64,000 bases of DNA, taken from NCBI RefSeq assembly GCF_013839515.1, contig NZ_JACDNQ010000001.1, positions 62,001 to 126,000 of the forward strand, read 5' to 3'. Under the pieces are notes generated by a model. That model was given only the letters and a program-made list of their open reading frames with translations, was not told the DNA's origin and did no database searches. Each line of letters opens with the position of its first letter. The first letter of the stretch is position 1. Positions 26,150 to 34,752 of the stretch are shown in pieces. This DNA comes from Natronomonas salinimetallica. Its GTDB lineage: Archaea; Halobacteriota; Halobacteria; Halobacteriales; Haloarculaceae. The position numbers and the translations under genes were made by a program.

Positions 26150-26457
26150 CCGACAAGCAGACGACCCGCCTCGACGCCCACGTCTTCGTCTGCGTAAACG
26201 AGCGCGACTCCGAGTACGCCTGCTGTGCCGAGGCGGGCGGCGAGGAGACCGCCGCGGCCGTAAAGACGTGGCTCCGCGAGCGGGACGCCTTCTGGTCGCC
26301 GGTCGGCGTCTCGACGACGGACTGTCTCGGCCTCTGTAGTGAGGCAGGCACCGCGATCACGATCCAGCCGCACAACGAGTGGTTCGCCGAGGTCCGGCCG
26401 GACGACGTGGACGACCTCATGAGCGAGGCGTTCGGCCCCGGGGCGGACCGGATCTGA
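26137..26457 (+). CDS. (2Fe-2S) ferredoxin-like protein of the cobalamin locus
   Basis: A 106-residue protein with thioredoxin-like ferredoxin features. Four-plus cysteines occur as VCVNERDSEYACC at about residues 18-30 and DCLGLCSEAG near 67-76, the spacing of the (2Fe-2S) ferredoxins sometimes called CbiW in cobalamin loci. The GTG start at 26137 is set by the third 20-bp repeat. It probably supplies electrons for a step of corrin-ring synthesis or cobalt reduction. Its position at the end of the cbtB-cbtA operon supports this, but the exact partner is unknown. Confidence 0.82.
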   Translation: MKRRTDKQTTRLDAHVFVCVNERDSEYACCAEAGGEETAAAVKTWLRERDAFWSPVGVSTTDCLGLCSEAGTAITIQPHNEWFAEVRPDDVDDLMSEAFGPGADRI

Positions 26458-26592
26458 CGACGACCGGGCGGCGCTCACCGATCCGTTCTCCGGGGAGCGG
26501 CCCGTCGACAACGACGGCCACGGCGTCGGGGGGCGTGATACCGTACGATCGAGGACCTCCGCCGCTCGCGGACGCCTTCGGGCCGCACCCGC

Positions 26593-26602
26593 GGATTTAA
26601 AT
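26593..26602 (+). promoter_or_regulatory. TATA element for rtcB
   Basis: GGATTTAAATA-type box (GATTTAAATA), centred about 30 bp upstream of the GTG start at 26628, in a 170-bp gap that holds nothing else I recognise. Confidence 0.6.
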
Positions 26603-26627
26603 ACCGGTACGCGCAAAGCCCCGACCA

Positions 26628-28070
26628 GTGATCGAACGCGAGGGGACCCACACGACGGCGCGGGTGTTGACTGACGACGAGGAACTCCTCGAGATGAACG
26701 TCCTCGAACAGATCGACGAACTCGTCGATCACCCGGCGTTCACCGAGCCGATACGGATGATGCCCGACGCCCACGTCGGCGCGGGGGCCCCGGTCGGTTT
26801 CACCATGCCGCTCGGCGAACGTATCGTCCCGAACGTCGTCGGCGTCGACGTCGGCTGTGGGATGGCGGCGTTCGAACTCGGATCGACGCTGCCGCTCGGT
26901 GACGCCGAACGTGAGCGCGCCGTCCGGGCGGCCGTCCCGATGGGACGATCCGTCCACGAGTACGACGACGCACCGCACCTCGTAGACGAGTTTCCCTTCG
27001 AGCGCGCCACCCGGATCTTCGAGCGCTTCGATTCCGCCCACGCGGCGCGGTTCGGCGAACGGATCGACCCCGCGTTCGACTTCGACGGCTACGACGGGGA
27101 GTATTTCAATTCCCTCTGTGACCGCGTCCTCGCCGACCAGCGCCAGGGGATGGGCCACGTCATCAAAAGCGTCGGGACGCTCGGGGGCGGCAACCACTTC
27201 ATCGAGTTCGCCCGCTCGCGGGAGACGGGATCGTACTGGCTTGTCGTCCACAGCGGGTCGCGGTATCTCGGCAAGTCCGTCGCGGAGTTCTGGCAGGGGC
27301 GGGCCGGCGACTACCGGTCGGCGGATCGGATCCGCGAGGTCATCCCCGAGTCCGACTACGAGTTCCTGAAGTTCGATCCGGAGACGGTCGGGGACCGTGA
27401 ACTCCACACCTGGGTGACCGGCGGGATGGGCGAATCCCACCTCCGCAAGGCGGCGATCCGCGAGGCCTTCGACGGAGGGGAGATCGAACGGACGTTCGAT
27501 CGGCTCTCGCGGCCGAAAGCCGACGCCGAGACGCGCAGCGACGACCTCGATTACCTCGAGGGACGGGAGGCACACGGCTACTACGTTGACATGCTGTTCG
27601 CCCAACAGTACGCCCGCTGGAACCGGCAGTTGATCGGCGAGGCGATCTGCTCGGCCCTCGGCATCGACCCGGCCGATTCGTTCCAGTCGATCCACAACTA
27701 CATCGACTTCCGTGATCTGACGGTCCGAAAGGGAGCGACGCCGGCCCGCGAGGGCCAACGGATCGTCGTCCCGTTGAACATGGCCGACGGCTCGATCCTC
27801 GCCCGCGGCCGCGGCAACGACGCCTACAACCGAAGCGCCCCCCACGGTGCCGGCCGGACGATGAGCCGCGGCGAGGCCTTCGAAACGGTCGCCCTCGACG
27901 AGTTCGAAACCGCGATGGAGGGCGTCTACTCCGAGTCGGTCGTCGACGGTGTGCGCGACGAGGCACCGATGGCGTACAAACCCGCCGAGGCCATCGCCGC
28001 GGCGATCGAACCGACCGCCGCGGTCACGGACCGGTTGGACCCCGTCCACAACATAAAAAGCGTCGAGTGA
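26628..28070 (+). CDS. rtcB: RNA-splicing ligase RtcB
   Basis: Manganese- and GTP-dependent ligase that joins 2',3'-cyclic phosphate and 5'-OH ends, used in archaea to seal tRNA exons. The 480-residue protein carries MMPDAHVGAGAPVGFT near residue 44, VGVDVGCGMAAFE near 74 with the metal-binding Cys, LGGGNHFIEF near 186, VHSGSR near 207 and YNRSAPHGAGRTMSR near 403 with the His that is guanylylated. The start is GTG 26628, matched by a good TATA box. It is complete and without an intein. Archease, its usual activator, is not in the window. Confidence 0.96.
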   Translation: MIEREGTHTTARVLTDDEELLEMNVLEQIDELVDHPAFTEPIRMMPDAHVGAGAPVGFTMPLGERIVPNVVGVDVGCGMAAFELGSTLPLGDAERERAVRAAVPMGRSVHEYDDAPHLVDEFPFERATRIFERFDSAHAARFGERIDPAFDFDGYDGEYFNSLCDRVLADQRQGMGHVIKSVGTLGGGNHFIEFARSRETGSYWLVVHSGSRYLGKSVAEFWQGRAGDYRSADRIREVIPESDYEFLKFDPETVGDRELHTWVTGGMGESHLRKAAIREAFDGGEIERTFDRLSRPKADAETRSDDLDYLEGREAHGYYVDMLFAQQYARWNRQLIGEAICSALGIDPADSFQSIHNYIDFRDLTVRKGATPAREGQRIVVPLNMADGSILARGRGNDAYNRSAPHGAGRTMSRGEAFETVALDEFETAMEGVYSESVVDGVRDEAPMAYKPAEAIAAAIEPTAAVTDRLDPVHNIKSVE

Positions 28071-28251
28071 CCGTCGTGGACGTCATCCAGCGGCTGTGAG
28101 GAACTGCCCCGTGCGCCTCGCTCGCTTCGCCCGCTGCTTGCGGCCGGAGCCTCCGGCTCGAATTCCGCTGAAAGACCGGTTCGGCGGCGGGGCGTCGACG
28201 TCAGTGCGTACGCGACGGCGGGGCGTCGACGTCGGCCCCCGTCCGACAGCC

Positions 28252-28536
28252 TCACTCGATCTCCAGGGTTCCGTCCCCGCCGCCGTCCCCGCCGTTTTCG
28301 TCCCATTCGAGTTCGAACTCGATGCTCAATTCGCCCGGCGCGTCGGTCGGCCCCTCCCGTTCGGCTTTGACCTCGAAGGTCGGGCGGGCCGGCGGGTCGA
28401 GGGTCACGGACTCCGCACCCGCCTTCAGGGTGATCTCGCCGCCACGTTCGAGGTTTTCCGCGACGGACCGAAGGTACGCCGCGATCTCCTCTCTGGTCTG
28501 GTCGCTCTCGGATTTAAACAGGACTTCTTCGGGCAT
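28252..28536 (-). CDS. Amphi-Trp domain protein
   Basis: A 94-residue acidic protein matching the amphi-Trp domain pattern: an N-terminal SDQTREEIAAYLRSVAENLERG helix (SDQTREEIAAYL then LRSVAENLERG), a short ITLKAGAESVTLDPP strand region, and a closing EFELEWDENGG with the conserved Trp between acidic residues. Function of the family is not known. It converges on rtcB across 181 bp in which the 18-bp string CGGCGGGGCGTCGACGTC appears twice (about 28187 and 28216). Confidence 0.8.
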   Translation of the reverse strand: MPEEVLFKSESDQTREEIAAYLRSVAENLERGGEITLKAGAESVTLDPPARPTFEVKAEREGPTDAPGELSIEFELEWDENGGDGGGDGTLEIE

Positions 28537-28615
28537 GCTGTGGGCAGGTACGCCGTCCGCACATATATCTATCTCGGCGGGTACCCGCCGTGGAGAGACG
28601 ACGCTACGGCCCGTC

Positions 28616-29599
28616 TCAAATCACCAACAGCCCGACCAGCGCGATCGCGATCCACAGTATCTTCAACGAGGTGTTCACGATAATCACCTTCGTTCCGAAC
28701 TCTGCCCCCCAGATGCCGTACTGAAAGGGGATCGACCGCTTGAACGTCGAGACGGTAAAGGAGACGATCCCACCGATGAGCATCGCCGAGACGGCGGTTC
28801 GAGCGGTGAACGTCCCGTCCTCGACGAAGGGGGCGAGCGTCACTGCCCCGCTGGTCGTATCGACGGCGTAGACGACGATGACGGGGACGGCGGCGCTCGG
28901 CAGCCCCGTCAGCGCCGCCAGCGGGTCGGCCGCCCCACCGGTCAGCGCCTCGAGGTCGTAATACGCCGTGAGGAGCACGACGAGCGTGTAGACGACGGCG
29001 AGCCGCGGCAGGATGTCCCGGGTCTTTTCGAGGCCACCGCGGCCGGCGTCGAGCAGCTTCTCGCCGGCCGGCCGGTCGTCGTCGCCATCGGCCCTGGCGT
29101 CGGGGTCGACATCCGACATCGCCTCGGGGTTTACGTTGTGGGCCGACAGCAAGAACGCGCCGGCGACGACGCCGGTGACCGTGATCGCGAGCGAGATGCC
29201 GGCGCGGGTGCCGACGTACAACAGGCCGACACGGAGGCCGAGAATCGGGATCAACACCGGCGCGTAGTACGTGAAGATGTGCTGGACGAACCCGAAGAAC
29301 GTGTTGATCGTGACGGCGACGAGCGTCGCGCGGTCGTCGAGCAACCCCGAGTCGCGGTACTCGGCGAGCATCCCATACCCCGCGGTCGTCGAGGCGGCCG
29401 TCGTCAGGATGGCACCGCCGACCTCGTCGGGGAGGTTCGCGGGGCCGGTCAGCGGCTTCGACAGCGCCGCGATATACCTGATCGCGCCGAAGGCGACGAG
29501 GACGTTCGCGAAGGCGACACCCCCGGCGATGGCGACCGCGATCGTCAGCACTCGCGGTAGTACCTCCCCGAGGAGCACCGAGCCGGCGGCGGGAGCCAT
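28616..29599 (-). CDS. Nucleoside-recognition (gate) domain membrane protein
   Basis: A 327-residue polytopic membrane protein annotated in haloarchaea as a nucleoside recognition protein. Two half domains with several helices each are joined by a hydrophilic Asp/Arg-rich loop (about residues 160-195). The first half has AILTTAASTTAGYGMLAEY and the second VVYAVDTTSGAVTLAPF with later GGIVSFTVSTFKRSIPFQYG, so each half has a Thr/Ser/Gly-rich re-entrant stretch typical of gate-domain transporters. Transported molecule unknown. Start ATG 29599 gives a hydrophobic N-terminal helix. Confidence 0.72.
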   Translation of the reverse strand: MAPAAGSVLLGEVLPRVLTIAVAIAGGVAFANVLVAFGAIRYIAALSKPLTGPANLPDEVGGAILTTAASTTAGYGMLAEYRDSGLLDDRATLVAVTINTFFGFVQHIFTYYAPVLIPILGLRVGLLYVGTRAGISLAITVTGVVAGAFLLSAHNVNPEAMSDVDPDARADGDDDRPAGEKLLDAGRGGLEKTRDILPRLAVVYTLVVLLTAYYDLEALTGGAADPLAALTGLPSAAVPVIVVYAVDTTSGAVTLAPFVEDGTFTARTAVSAMLIGGIVSFTVSTFKRSIPFQYGIWGAEFGTKVIIVNTSLKILWIAIALVGLLVI

Positions 29600-29758
29600 T
29601 CGAGCCGAAATTGTACTGTCGGGACCGAAACGGTTGCGCTTTTCTCGGCGGGAACGGGACCGCCGCCCCCTCGAGGGCCGCCCCGGCCGGTCGTGTTCGT
29701 GGCCGGGTCGGTCAAAACCGTAGTTGGTTTTGCGCTCGATGCTCTCTGTAGAGCCAAC

Positions 29759-30535
29759 ATGACACGAGTGAGCGTTGTCGGCTGCGGCAACATGGGCGGC
29801 GCGTTTTTAAAGGGTCTCGCCCGAACCGGATCACACCACCTGACGGCGATCGACCTCGACCCCGAGGCGCTCGAAGCCCTCGAGGCGTACGCCGACGAGA
29901 CGACGGACGACACCGCGGCGGCCGCCGAATCCGACGTCGTCGTCCTGGCGGTCAAGCCGGACCTCGTGGAGGTGGTGTTGTCCGACCTCGACCTCTCCGC
30001 GGAGCAGACGCTCGTCACCCTCGCTGCAGGCGTCTCCCGCGACTTCGTCGCCGAGCGGACCGAGGCGTCGGTCGTCCGGATCATGCCGAACCTCGCGGCC
30101 GAAACCGGTGACATGGCGGCGGCGGCGACGACCGAAGGCCTCACCGACGACGTGCGCGGGTTGCTCGCCGACGTCGGCGAGTTCATCGAGATCGACGAGG
30201 CGCTGATGGACGTCTCGACCGCGGTCAACGGAAGCGGTCCCGCTTTCGTTTTCTATCTCATCGACGCGATGAAGGCCGCCGGGGTCGAGGGGGGGCTCGC
30301 CCCCGATCAGGCGGAGACCCTCGCCGCCCAGACGTTCAAGGGGGCCGCCGAGACGGTCCTCAGGGACGACCGAAGCGTCGACGAACTCATCGATGCGGTC
30401 TGTTCGCCGAACGGGACGACCATCGAGGGGATGGAAGTACTGTGGGACAGCAACGCCGACGAGACGGTCATCGAGGCCGTCGGCGCGGCCGAGGAGCGGT
30501 CCCGCGAACTCGCCGAGGCGTTCGACGATGAGTGA
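29759..30535 (+). CDS. proC: Pyrroline-5-carboxylate reductase
   Basis: Last step of proline synthesis, reducing P5C with NAD(P)H. The 258-residue protein begins [17 protein letters not shown], a Rossmann GxGxMG loop, with [14 protein letters not shown] near 60 and the C-terminal dimerisation domain signature [16 protein letters not shown] near 158 and [11 protein letters not shown] near 217. The ATG at 29759 is taken as start since the dinucleotide fold begins three residues later. It overlaps proB by 8 bp, giving the operon order proC-proB-proA. Confidence 0.95.
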   Translation: MTRVSVVGCGNMGGAFLKGLARTGSHHLTAIDLDPEALEALEAYADETTDDTAAAAESDVVVLAVKPDLVEVVLSDLDLSAEQTLVTLAAGVSRDFVAERTEASVVRIMPNLAAETGDMAAAATTEGLTDDVRGLLADVGEFIEIDEALMDVSTAVNGSGPAFVFYLIDAMKAAGVEGGLAPDQAETLAAQTFKGAAETVLRDDRSVDELIDAVCSPNGTTIEGMEVLWDSNADETVIEAVGAAEERSRELAEAFDDE

Positions 30536-31376
30536 GACGGACGCCGTCGAGGCCGTCGATCCCGACGTGGTGGCGCGGGCCAGAACCCGCGCCGCCGAGG
30601 CCGATCACGTCATCGTCAAGGCCGGGACGAACTCCCTGACCGACGAGGATTCACGACTCGACCGCGTCAAACTCGACAAGCTAGTCGCGGACATCATGGA
30701 CCTGCGGCGGCGGGGAAAAGACGTCATCCTGGTCTCCTCGGGCGCGGTCGGGGCCGGGATGGGACGGCTCGACCACGGCACGGAGCAGATCGAGCAGAGC
30801 CAGGCGCTCTCGACGGTCGGGCAGGGCCTGTTGATGCGGCACTATACGCAGAGCTTCGATCGCTACGACCAGACGGTCGCACAGATCCTCGTGACCGGCA
30901 AGGACCTCGATACACCCGAGCGGTTCCGGAACTTCACGAACACGGTCGAGACGCTCTTGGAGTGGGGTGTCGTCCCGATCATCAACGAAAACGACGCGGT
31001 GGCGACCGAGGAACTCCGAATCGGCGACAACGACATGCTCTCGGCATCGGTCGCGATCGGCCTCGATGTCGACCTGTTGGTGACGCTGACGGACGTCGGC
31101 GGCGTCTACACGGGAAATCCGAAGCACGATCCCGACGCGGAACTGATAGACGCCGTCGGTGCGAACTACGACTCGGTCCGGGCGCTCGTCGACGACAGCA
31201 CGACCGCGGCCTTCGGCGGCATCCAGACGAAAGTCGAGGGCGCACGCGACGTCAGCGAGCGCGGGATCCCGGCGATCATCGCCGGGTCGGCCGACCCGGA
31301 CGTCCTGGATCGGATCGCCACAGGAACGTCCGTCGGAACTATATTCGTTCCGGCGGAGCGTGAGACCGACGACTGA
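30528..31376 (+). CDS. proB: Glutamate 5-kinase
   Basis: First step of proline synthesis, making gamma-glutamyl phosphate. The 282-residue amino-acid-kinase fold shows [13 protein letters not shown] near 26, [13 protein letters not shown] near 64, the substrate region [20 protein letters not shown] near 150 (PIINENDAV then GDNDMLSA) and [11 protein letters not shown] near 224. It lacks the C-terminal PUA domain of the enterobacterial enzyme, as in many archaea. An extended, charged 25-residue N-terminus precedes the core. It overlaps proC by 8 bp and is followed by proA after 8 bp. Confidence 0.94.
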   Translation: MSETDAVEAVDPDVVARARTRAAEADHVIVKAGTNSLTDEDSRLDRVKLDKLVADIMDLRRRGKDVILVSSGAVGAGMGRLDHGTEQIEQSQALSTVGQGLLMRHYTQSFDRYDQTVAQILVTGKDLDTPERFRNFTNTVETLLEWGVVPIINENDAVATEELRIGDNDMLSASVAIGLDVDLLVTLTDVGGVYTGNPKHDPDAELIDAVGANYDSVRALVDDSTTAAFGGIQTKVEGARDVSERGIPAIIAGSADPDVLDRIATGTSVGTIFVPAERETDD

Positions 31377-31384
31377 ACCCGAAC

Positions 31385-32770
31385 ATGACTGCACACGAGA
31401 CCGACACACCCGAAGACGAGACCGACACACCCGAAGACGAGACCGACGCGCAGGTGGCGACAGCACAGCGCGCCGCCTTGGAGCTTGCGAACATCGAGAG
31501 GACGGACCGGAACGCGGCGCTGGAATCGATCGCCGACGCGATCCGCGAGCGCGGGGACGAGATCCTCGAGGCCAATGCCGAGGACGTCGAGGAGGCCGAG
31601 GCGATGCTCGAACGCGGTGAGTACACCCAGGCGCTCGTCGACCGGCTGAAACTGGACCCGGCGAAGCTCGAGGACATCGCCGGGATGGTCGAGTCCGTCG
31701 CCGGCCAGGACGACCCTCTCGGGGCGACGCTCTCGGCGCGGAAACTCGACGCTGACCTCGAACTCTACCGCGTCGCCGTCCCGATCGGCGTCGTCGCGAC
31801 GGTGTTCGAGTCCCGCCCCGACGCGCTGGTCCAGATCGCCGCCCTCGCGTTGAAGTCCGGCAACGCCGTTATCCTCAAGGGCGGCAGCGAGGCCAGCGAA
31901 TCGAACCGGGTCCTCTATGAGATCATCCGGGAGGCGACCGACGGACGCTTCGAGGGACTCCCCGACGGCTGGGCGCAGCTGATCGAGGCCCACGAGGAGG
32001 TCGATCGTCTCCTCGAACTGGACGAGGAGGTCGATCTCGTGATGCCGCGGGGCTCCTCGGAGTTCGTCTCGTATATCCAGGACAACACTCAGATCCCCGT
32101 ATTGGGCCACACCGAGGGCGTCTGTCACGTCTACGTGGACGGCGAGGCCGACCTCGATATGGCCGAGGACGTCGCCTTCGACGCGAAGGTCCAGTATCCG
32201 GCGGTCTGCAACGCCGTCGAGACGCTGCTCGTCGACGAGTCCGTCGCCGCCGAGTTCCTGCCCGGCCTCGTCGAACGGTACGACGACGCGGGCGTCGAGT
32301 TGCGCGGCGACGAGGCGACCCGTGAGGTCGTCGACGTGGGCGAGGCCACCGAGGCGGACTGGCGGACCGAGTACGGCGACCTCGAGTTGTCGATCAAGAC
32401 CGTCGAGGACGTCTACGGGGCGGTCGAACACATCAACGCGAACGGCTCGAAACACACCGAGTCGATCCTCACGGAGGATACCGACGCCGCGGAGACGTTC
32501 ATGAGGGGGATCGACGCCGCGAGCGTCTTCCACAACGCCTCGACGCGCTTTGCGGACGGCTATCGCTACGGCCTCGGCGCGGAGGTCGGCATCTCGACCG
32601 GCAAGATCCACGCTCGCGGTCCGGTCGGGCTCGAAGGGCTGACGACGTATAAATACTACCTCGAGGGCGACGGTCACCTCGTTGCGAGCTATTCCGGCGA
32701 GGACGCGCTGGCGTTCCTCCACGAGGACCTCGACGCCGAGTGGACGCCCGGACGCCGGTCGGACGAGTAG
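31385..32770 (+). CDS. proA: Gamma-glutamyl phosphate reductase
   Basis: NADPH-dependent reduction of gamma-glutamyl phosphate to glutamate semialdehyde. The 461-residue aldehyde-dehydrogenase-fold protein has VFESRPDALVQIAALALKSGN near 140 (VFESRPDALVQ then LALKSGNAV), the catalytic Cys in YPAVCNAVETLL near 275, and RFADGYRYGLGAEVGIST near 380. The N-terminus contains a short tandem repeat encoding ETDTPED twice. Length is slightly above that of bacterial ProA (about 420) due to this extension. Third gene of proCBA. Confidence 0.95.
   Translation: MTAHETDTPEDETDTPEDETDAQVATAQRAALELANIERTDRNAALESIADAIRERGDEILEANAEDVEEAEAMLERGEYTQALVDRLKLDPAKLEDIAGMVESVAGQDDPLGATLSARKLDADLELYRVAVPIGVVATVFESRPDALVQIAALALKSGNAVILKGGSEASESNRVLYEIIREATDGRFEGLPDGWAQLIEAHEEVDRLLELDEEVDLVMPRGSSEFVSYIQDNTQIPVLGHTEGVCHVYVDGEADLDMAEDVAFDAKVQYPAVCNAVETLLVDESVAAEFLPGLVERYDDAGVELRGDEATREVVDVGEATEADWRTEYGDLELSIKTVEDVYGAVEHINANGSKHTESILTEDTDAAETFMRGIDAASVFHNASTRFADGYRYGLGAEVGISTGKIHARGPVGLEGLTTYKYYLEGDGHLVASYSGEDALAFLHEDLDAEWTPGRRSDE
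31397..31438 (+). repeat. Two 21-bp tandem units at the proA N-terminus
   Basis: Two exact 21-bp copies encode ETDTPED repeats before the enzyme core, plus a third partial unit. Another coding minisatellite with a frame-preserving unit. Confidence 0.88.
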
Positions 32771-32854
32771 CGCCCGGGTCGGCGGTCGTGGGACGCGAAC
32801 GTGCCCGGGTCGCTGCCACCGCGGCGGGCGGAGCGTGCCCTCCGGGCTGACGTG

Positions 32855-32862
32855 CTTATATA
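32855..32862 (+). promoter_or_regulatory. TATA element for dacZ
   Basis: CTTATATA, 24-31 bp upstream of the dacZ ATG, a textbook archaeal box at leaderless spacing; dacZ can thus be transcribed independently of proCBA. Confidence 0.68.
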
Positions 32863-32885
32863 CGGATCGGGCCCGTACCGACGGT

Positions 32886-33440
32886 ATGCTCGATCGCGAA
32901 ACCGCCCGGGTGAACTACGAGACCAGCCAGGGGCTCATGGATCTCCTCCGGTACACGTGTGAGACGCTGAGCCTCGAGTTCGAGCGCTGGGACGAACAGT
33001 ACGTCTCCGGGCCGAGTCTGTACTTTCTCATCGTCGCCGACGTCGACTTCGTCGAGTACACCGACCCGCTCGGGGCGAACACGTGGCCGATCGACCGCTG
33101 TGGCGTCGTCTCCGAGTCGGCCGAGCCGTTCATCGACGTCGCCCGGGACGTGGCGTTCAGCTGCGACGGGGCCGTCGTCATCGCCGCGGACGGGACGATC
33201 CAAGAACAGATGGTCCGGGTCCGAAGCCCCAACGCCGAGGAGATGGACACCGACGAGGAGCTGTCCTACCCCGACTGGATGGGAACCAAACACCTGAGCG
33301 CCCTGGAGATATCCACCCGCGAGGAGGTGCTTTGGGCCGTCACGCTGAGCGAGGAGGACGGCCGCGTCACCTCGTTCGTGGACGGGACGTACAAGGACTA
33401 TCCACGGGAGGAGATCGGCGGACGGTGGCGGCCGACGTAG
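32886..33440 (+). CDS. dacZ: Diadenylate cyclase DacZ
   Basis: Makes cyclic di-AMP from two ATP. The 184-residue protein consists of a single DisA_N-type (DAC) domain: the DGA motif is in CDGAVVIAADG near residue 92 and the RHR-equivalent motif in GTKHLSALEIS near 131, with Lys and Leu in place of the two Arg of bacterial DisA, as I recall for the haloarchaeal DacZ type. There are no membrane helices and no regulatory domain. It follows proCBA on the same strand after 115 bp with its own TATA box. In haloarchaea c-di-AMP is linked to osmotic control, so the neighbourhood with proline synthesis is suggestive. Confidence 0.88.
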   Translation: MLDRETARVNYETSQGLMDLLRYTCETLSLEFERWDEQYVSGPSLYFLIVADVDFVEYTDPLGANTWPIDRCGVVSESAEPFIDVARDVAFSCDGAVVIAADGTIQEQMVRVRSPNAEEMDTDEELSYPDWMGTKHLSALEISTREEVLWAVTLSEEDGRVTSFVDGTYKDYPREEIGGRWRPT

Positions 33441-33549
33441 CCCGCACGGTATACGTATAAGGATCCCATCGAGCACAGTGAAACAGCAGTATCTATCCGG
33501 CCACTGGGAAATGGGTCAGTGCAGGATACGGAGGCTCCTTTGGGAGCCA

Positions 33550-34596
33550 TTAATCGACAGCAGCGTTGACCCCGGTGATTTCGAATCGCGCTCCCCCTTC
33601 CTGCCCTTCCGAAATACGAACGTCCCAACCGTGGGCATTCACAATTTGTTTGACGATAGATAACCCGAATCCGGTGCTGTCCTGGCTCTCTGAGTACCCC
33701 TCTTCGAAGACCTTCTCGCGTTTCTCCGGGGGAATACCGGGGCCGGTATCCGCTACGTAGAACCCATCCGACAGTGACCCGACCTCGACGGTCACGTCCT
33801 CACCGCCGTGTTCGATCGAATTGCGGAAGAGGTTTTCAAAGAGCTGACGAAGGCGGCTTCGGTCGGCCTCTACGGTCGACTCGACATCGATTGCGATTTC
33901 TGCTCCGGGCGTTTCGACCGTCTCCCAGCAGTCTTCGAGGAAATCAGCCAACTCGATAGTTTCCGTATCTTGGACGTCTTTGCCTCCCCTGGCGAGCGCT
34001 AACAGATCGTCGATCAAATCAAAGCTTCGATCGATCGCCTCGGCTGCGATCTCGAGATGATCGCTCTCACGATTTTCCCGGGCGATATTGATCCGACCTT
34101 GCGCTACGTTCAGCGGGTTGCGCAGGTCATGAGACACTACACTCGCAAATTTGTCGAGCTGCTGGTTCCGCCGTTTGAGTTTCTGTTCCGCTCGCTTTCT
34201 CTCGGAGATGTCCCACCAAGCGCCGAATACCTCCTGTTCTCCGTCCTCATTGGTACTCACTTGTTGCTCATCGTGCAACCAGCGATAGTTTCCGTGTTTA
34301 TCTTTGAACCTGTACTCCACGGTGATTCTGTCCGTGTCCTCATCTGTCAACAGCTTTTCTTCTTCTTCGAATAACTCTTGAGCATCTTCCGGATGTAGAT
34401 TCTCCTGAAAATGCTCCGGGGAACCCACAAAATACTCCGGCTCAAATCCCAACACGTTCTTAACGCTCTCACTAACGTAGGTCGTCACGGGATCTCCATC
34501 GCCGACCCTGTATGAATATATCACTGCCGGCGTTTGCGTTATGAGTGTGTTGAGTCGCTCTTCGCTCACGGTTAGTTCCTCAGCCTTTTCTCCCAT
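33550..34596 (-). CDS. PAS-domain sensor histidine kinase (kinase 1)
   Basis: A 348-residue soluble histidine kinase. A PAS/PAC domain spans about 12-135 (ending in GAWWDISERKRAE), followed by a HisKA dimerisation helix with the phospho-acceptor His in VVSHDLRNPLNVAQG near 152, and an HATPase_c domain with N-box LFENLFRNSIEHGG, G1 DTGPGIP and G2 STGFGLSIV. No membrane helix, so the signal is intracellular. The composition is visibly less GC-rich than the surrounding genes. It is first of three same-strand kinases; its upstream DNA is interrupted by the inverted-repeat-bounded segment described at 34729-38127. No cognate regulator is adjacent. Confidence 0.92.
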   Translation of the reverse strand: MGEKAEELTVSEERLNTLITQTPAVIYSYRVGDGDPVTTYVSESVKNVLGFEPEYFVGSPEHFQENLHPEDAQELFEEEEKLLTDEDTDRITVEYRFKDKHGNYRWLHDEQQVSTNEDGEQEVFGAWWDISERKRAEQKLKRRNQQLDKFASVVSHDLRNPLNVAQGRINIARENRESDHLEIAAEAIDRSFDLIDDLLALARGGKDVQDTETIELADFLEDCWETVETPGAEIAIDVESTVEADRSRLRQLFENLFRNSIEHGGEDVTVEVGSLSDGFYVADTGPGIPPEKREKVFEEGYSESQDSTGFGLSIVKQIVNAHGWDVRISEGQEGGARFEITGVNAAVD

Positions 34597-34720
34597 TTTA
34601 TTTCGATTGTCGAAGAGGACAGTGCTTAAGTTTTCCCGCAGGGGATACGACGGTTGCTGAATTTGCGCCCTCTATGTTACATGCCATCTGATGCCACTAT
34701 CATATAGCCGATCGCTGTTT

Positions 34721-34752
34721 CACGGAGTGAGGGTGTCATAGAAGACTTCTCA
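34721..34752. repeat. Left target duplication and terminal inverted repeat
   Basis: CACGGAGT (34721-34728) followed directly by the left terminal repeat 34729-34752, which starts GAGGGTGTCATAGAA. Confidence 0.7.
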
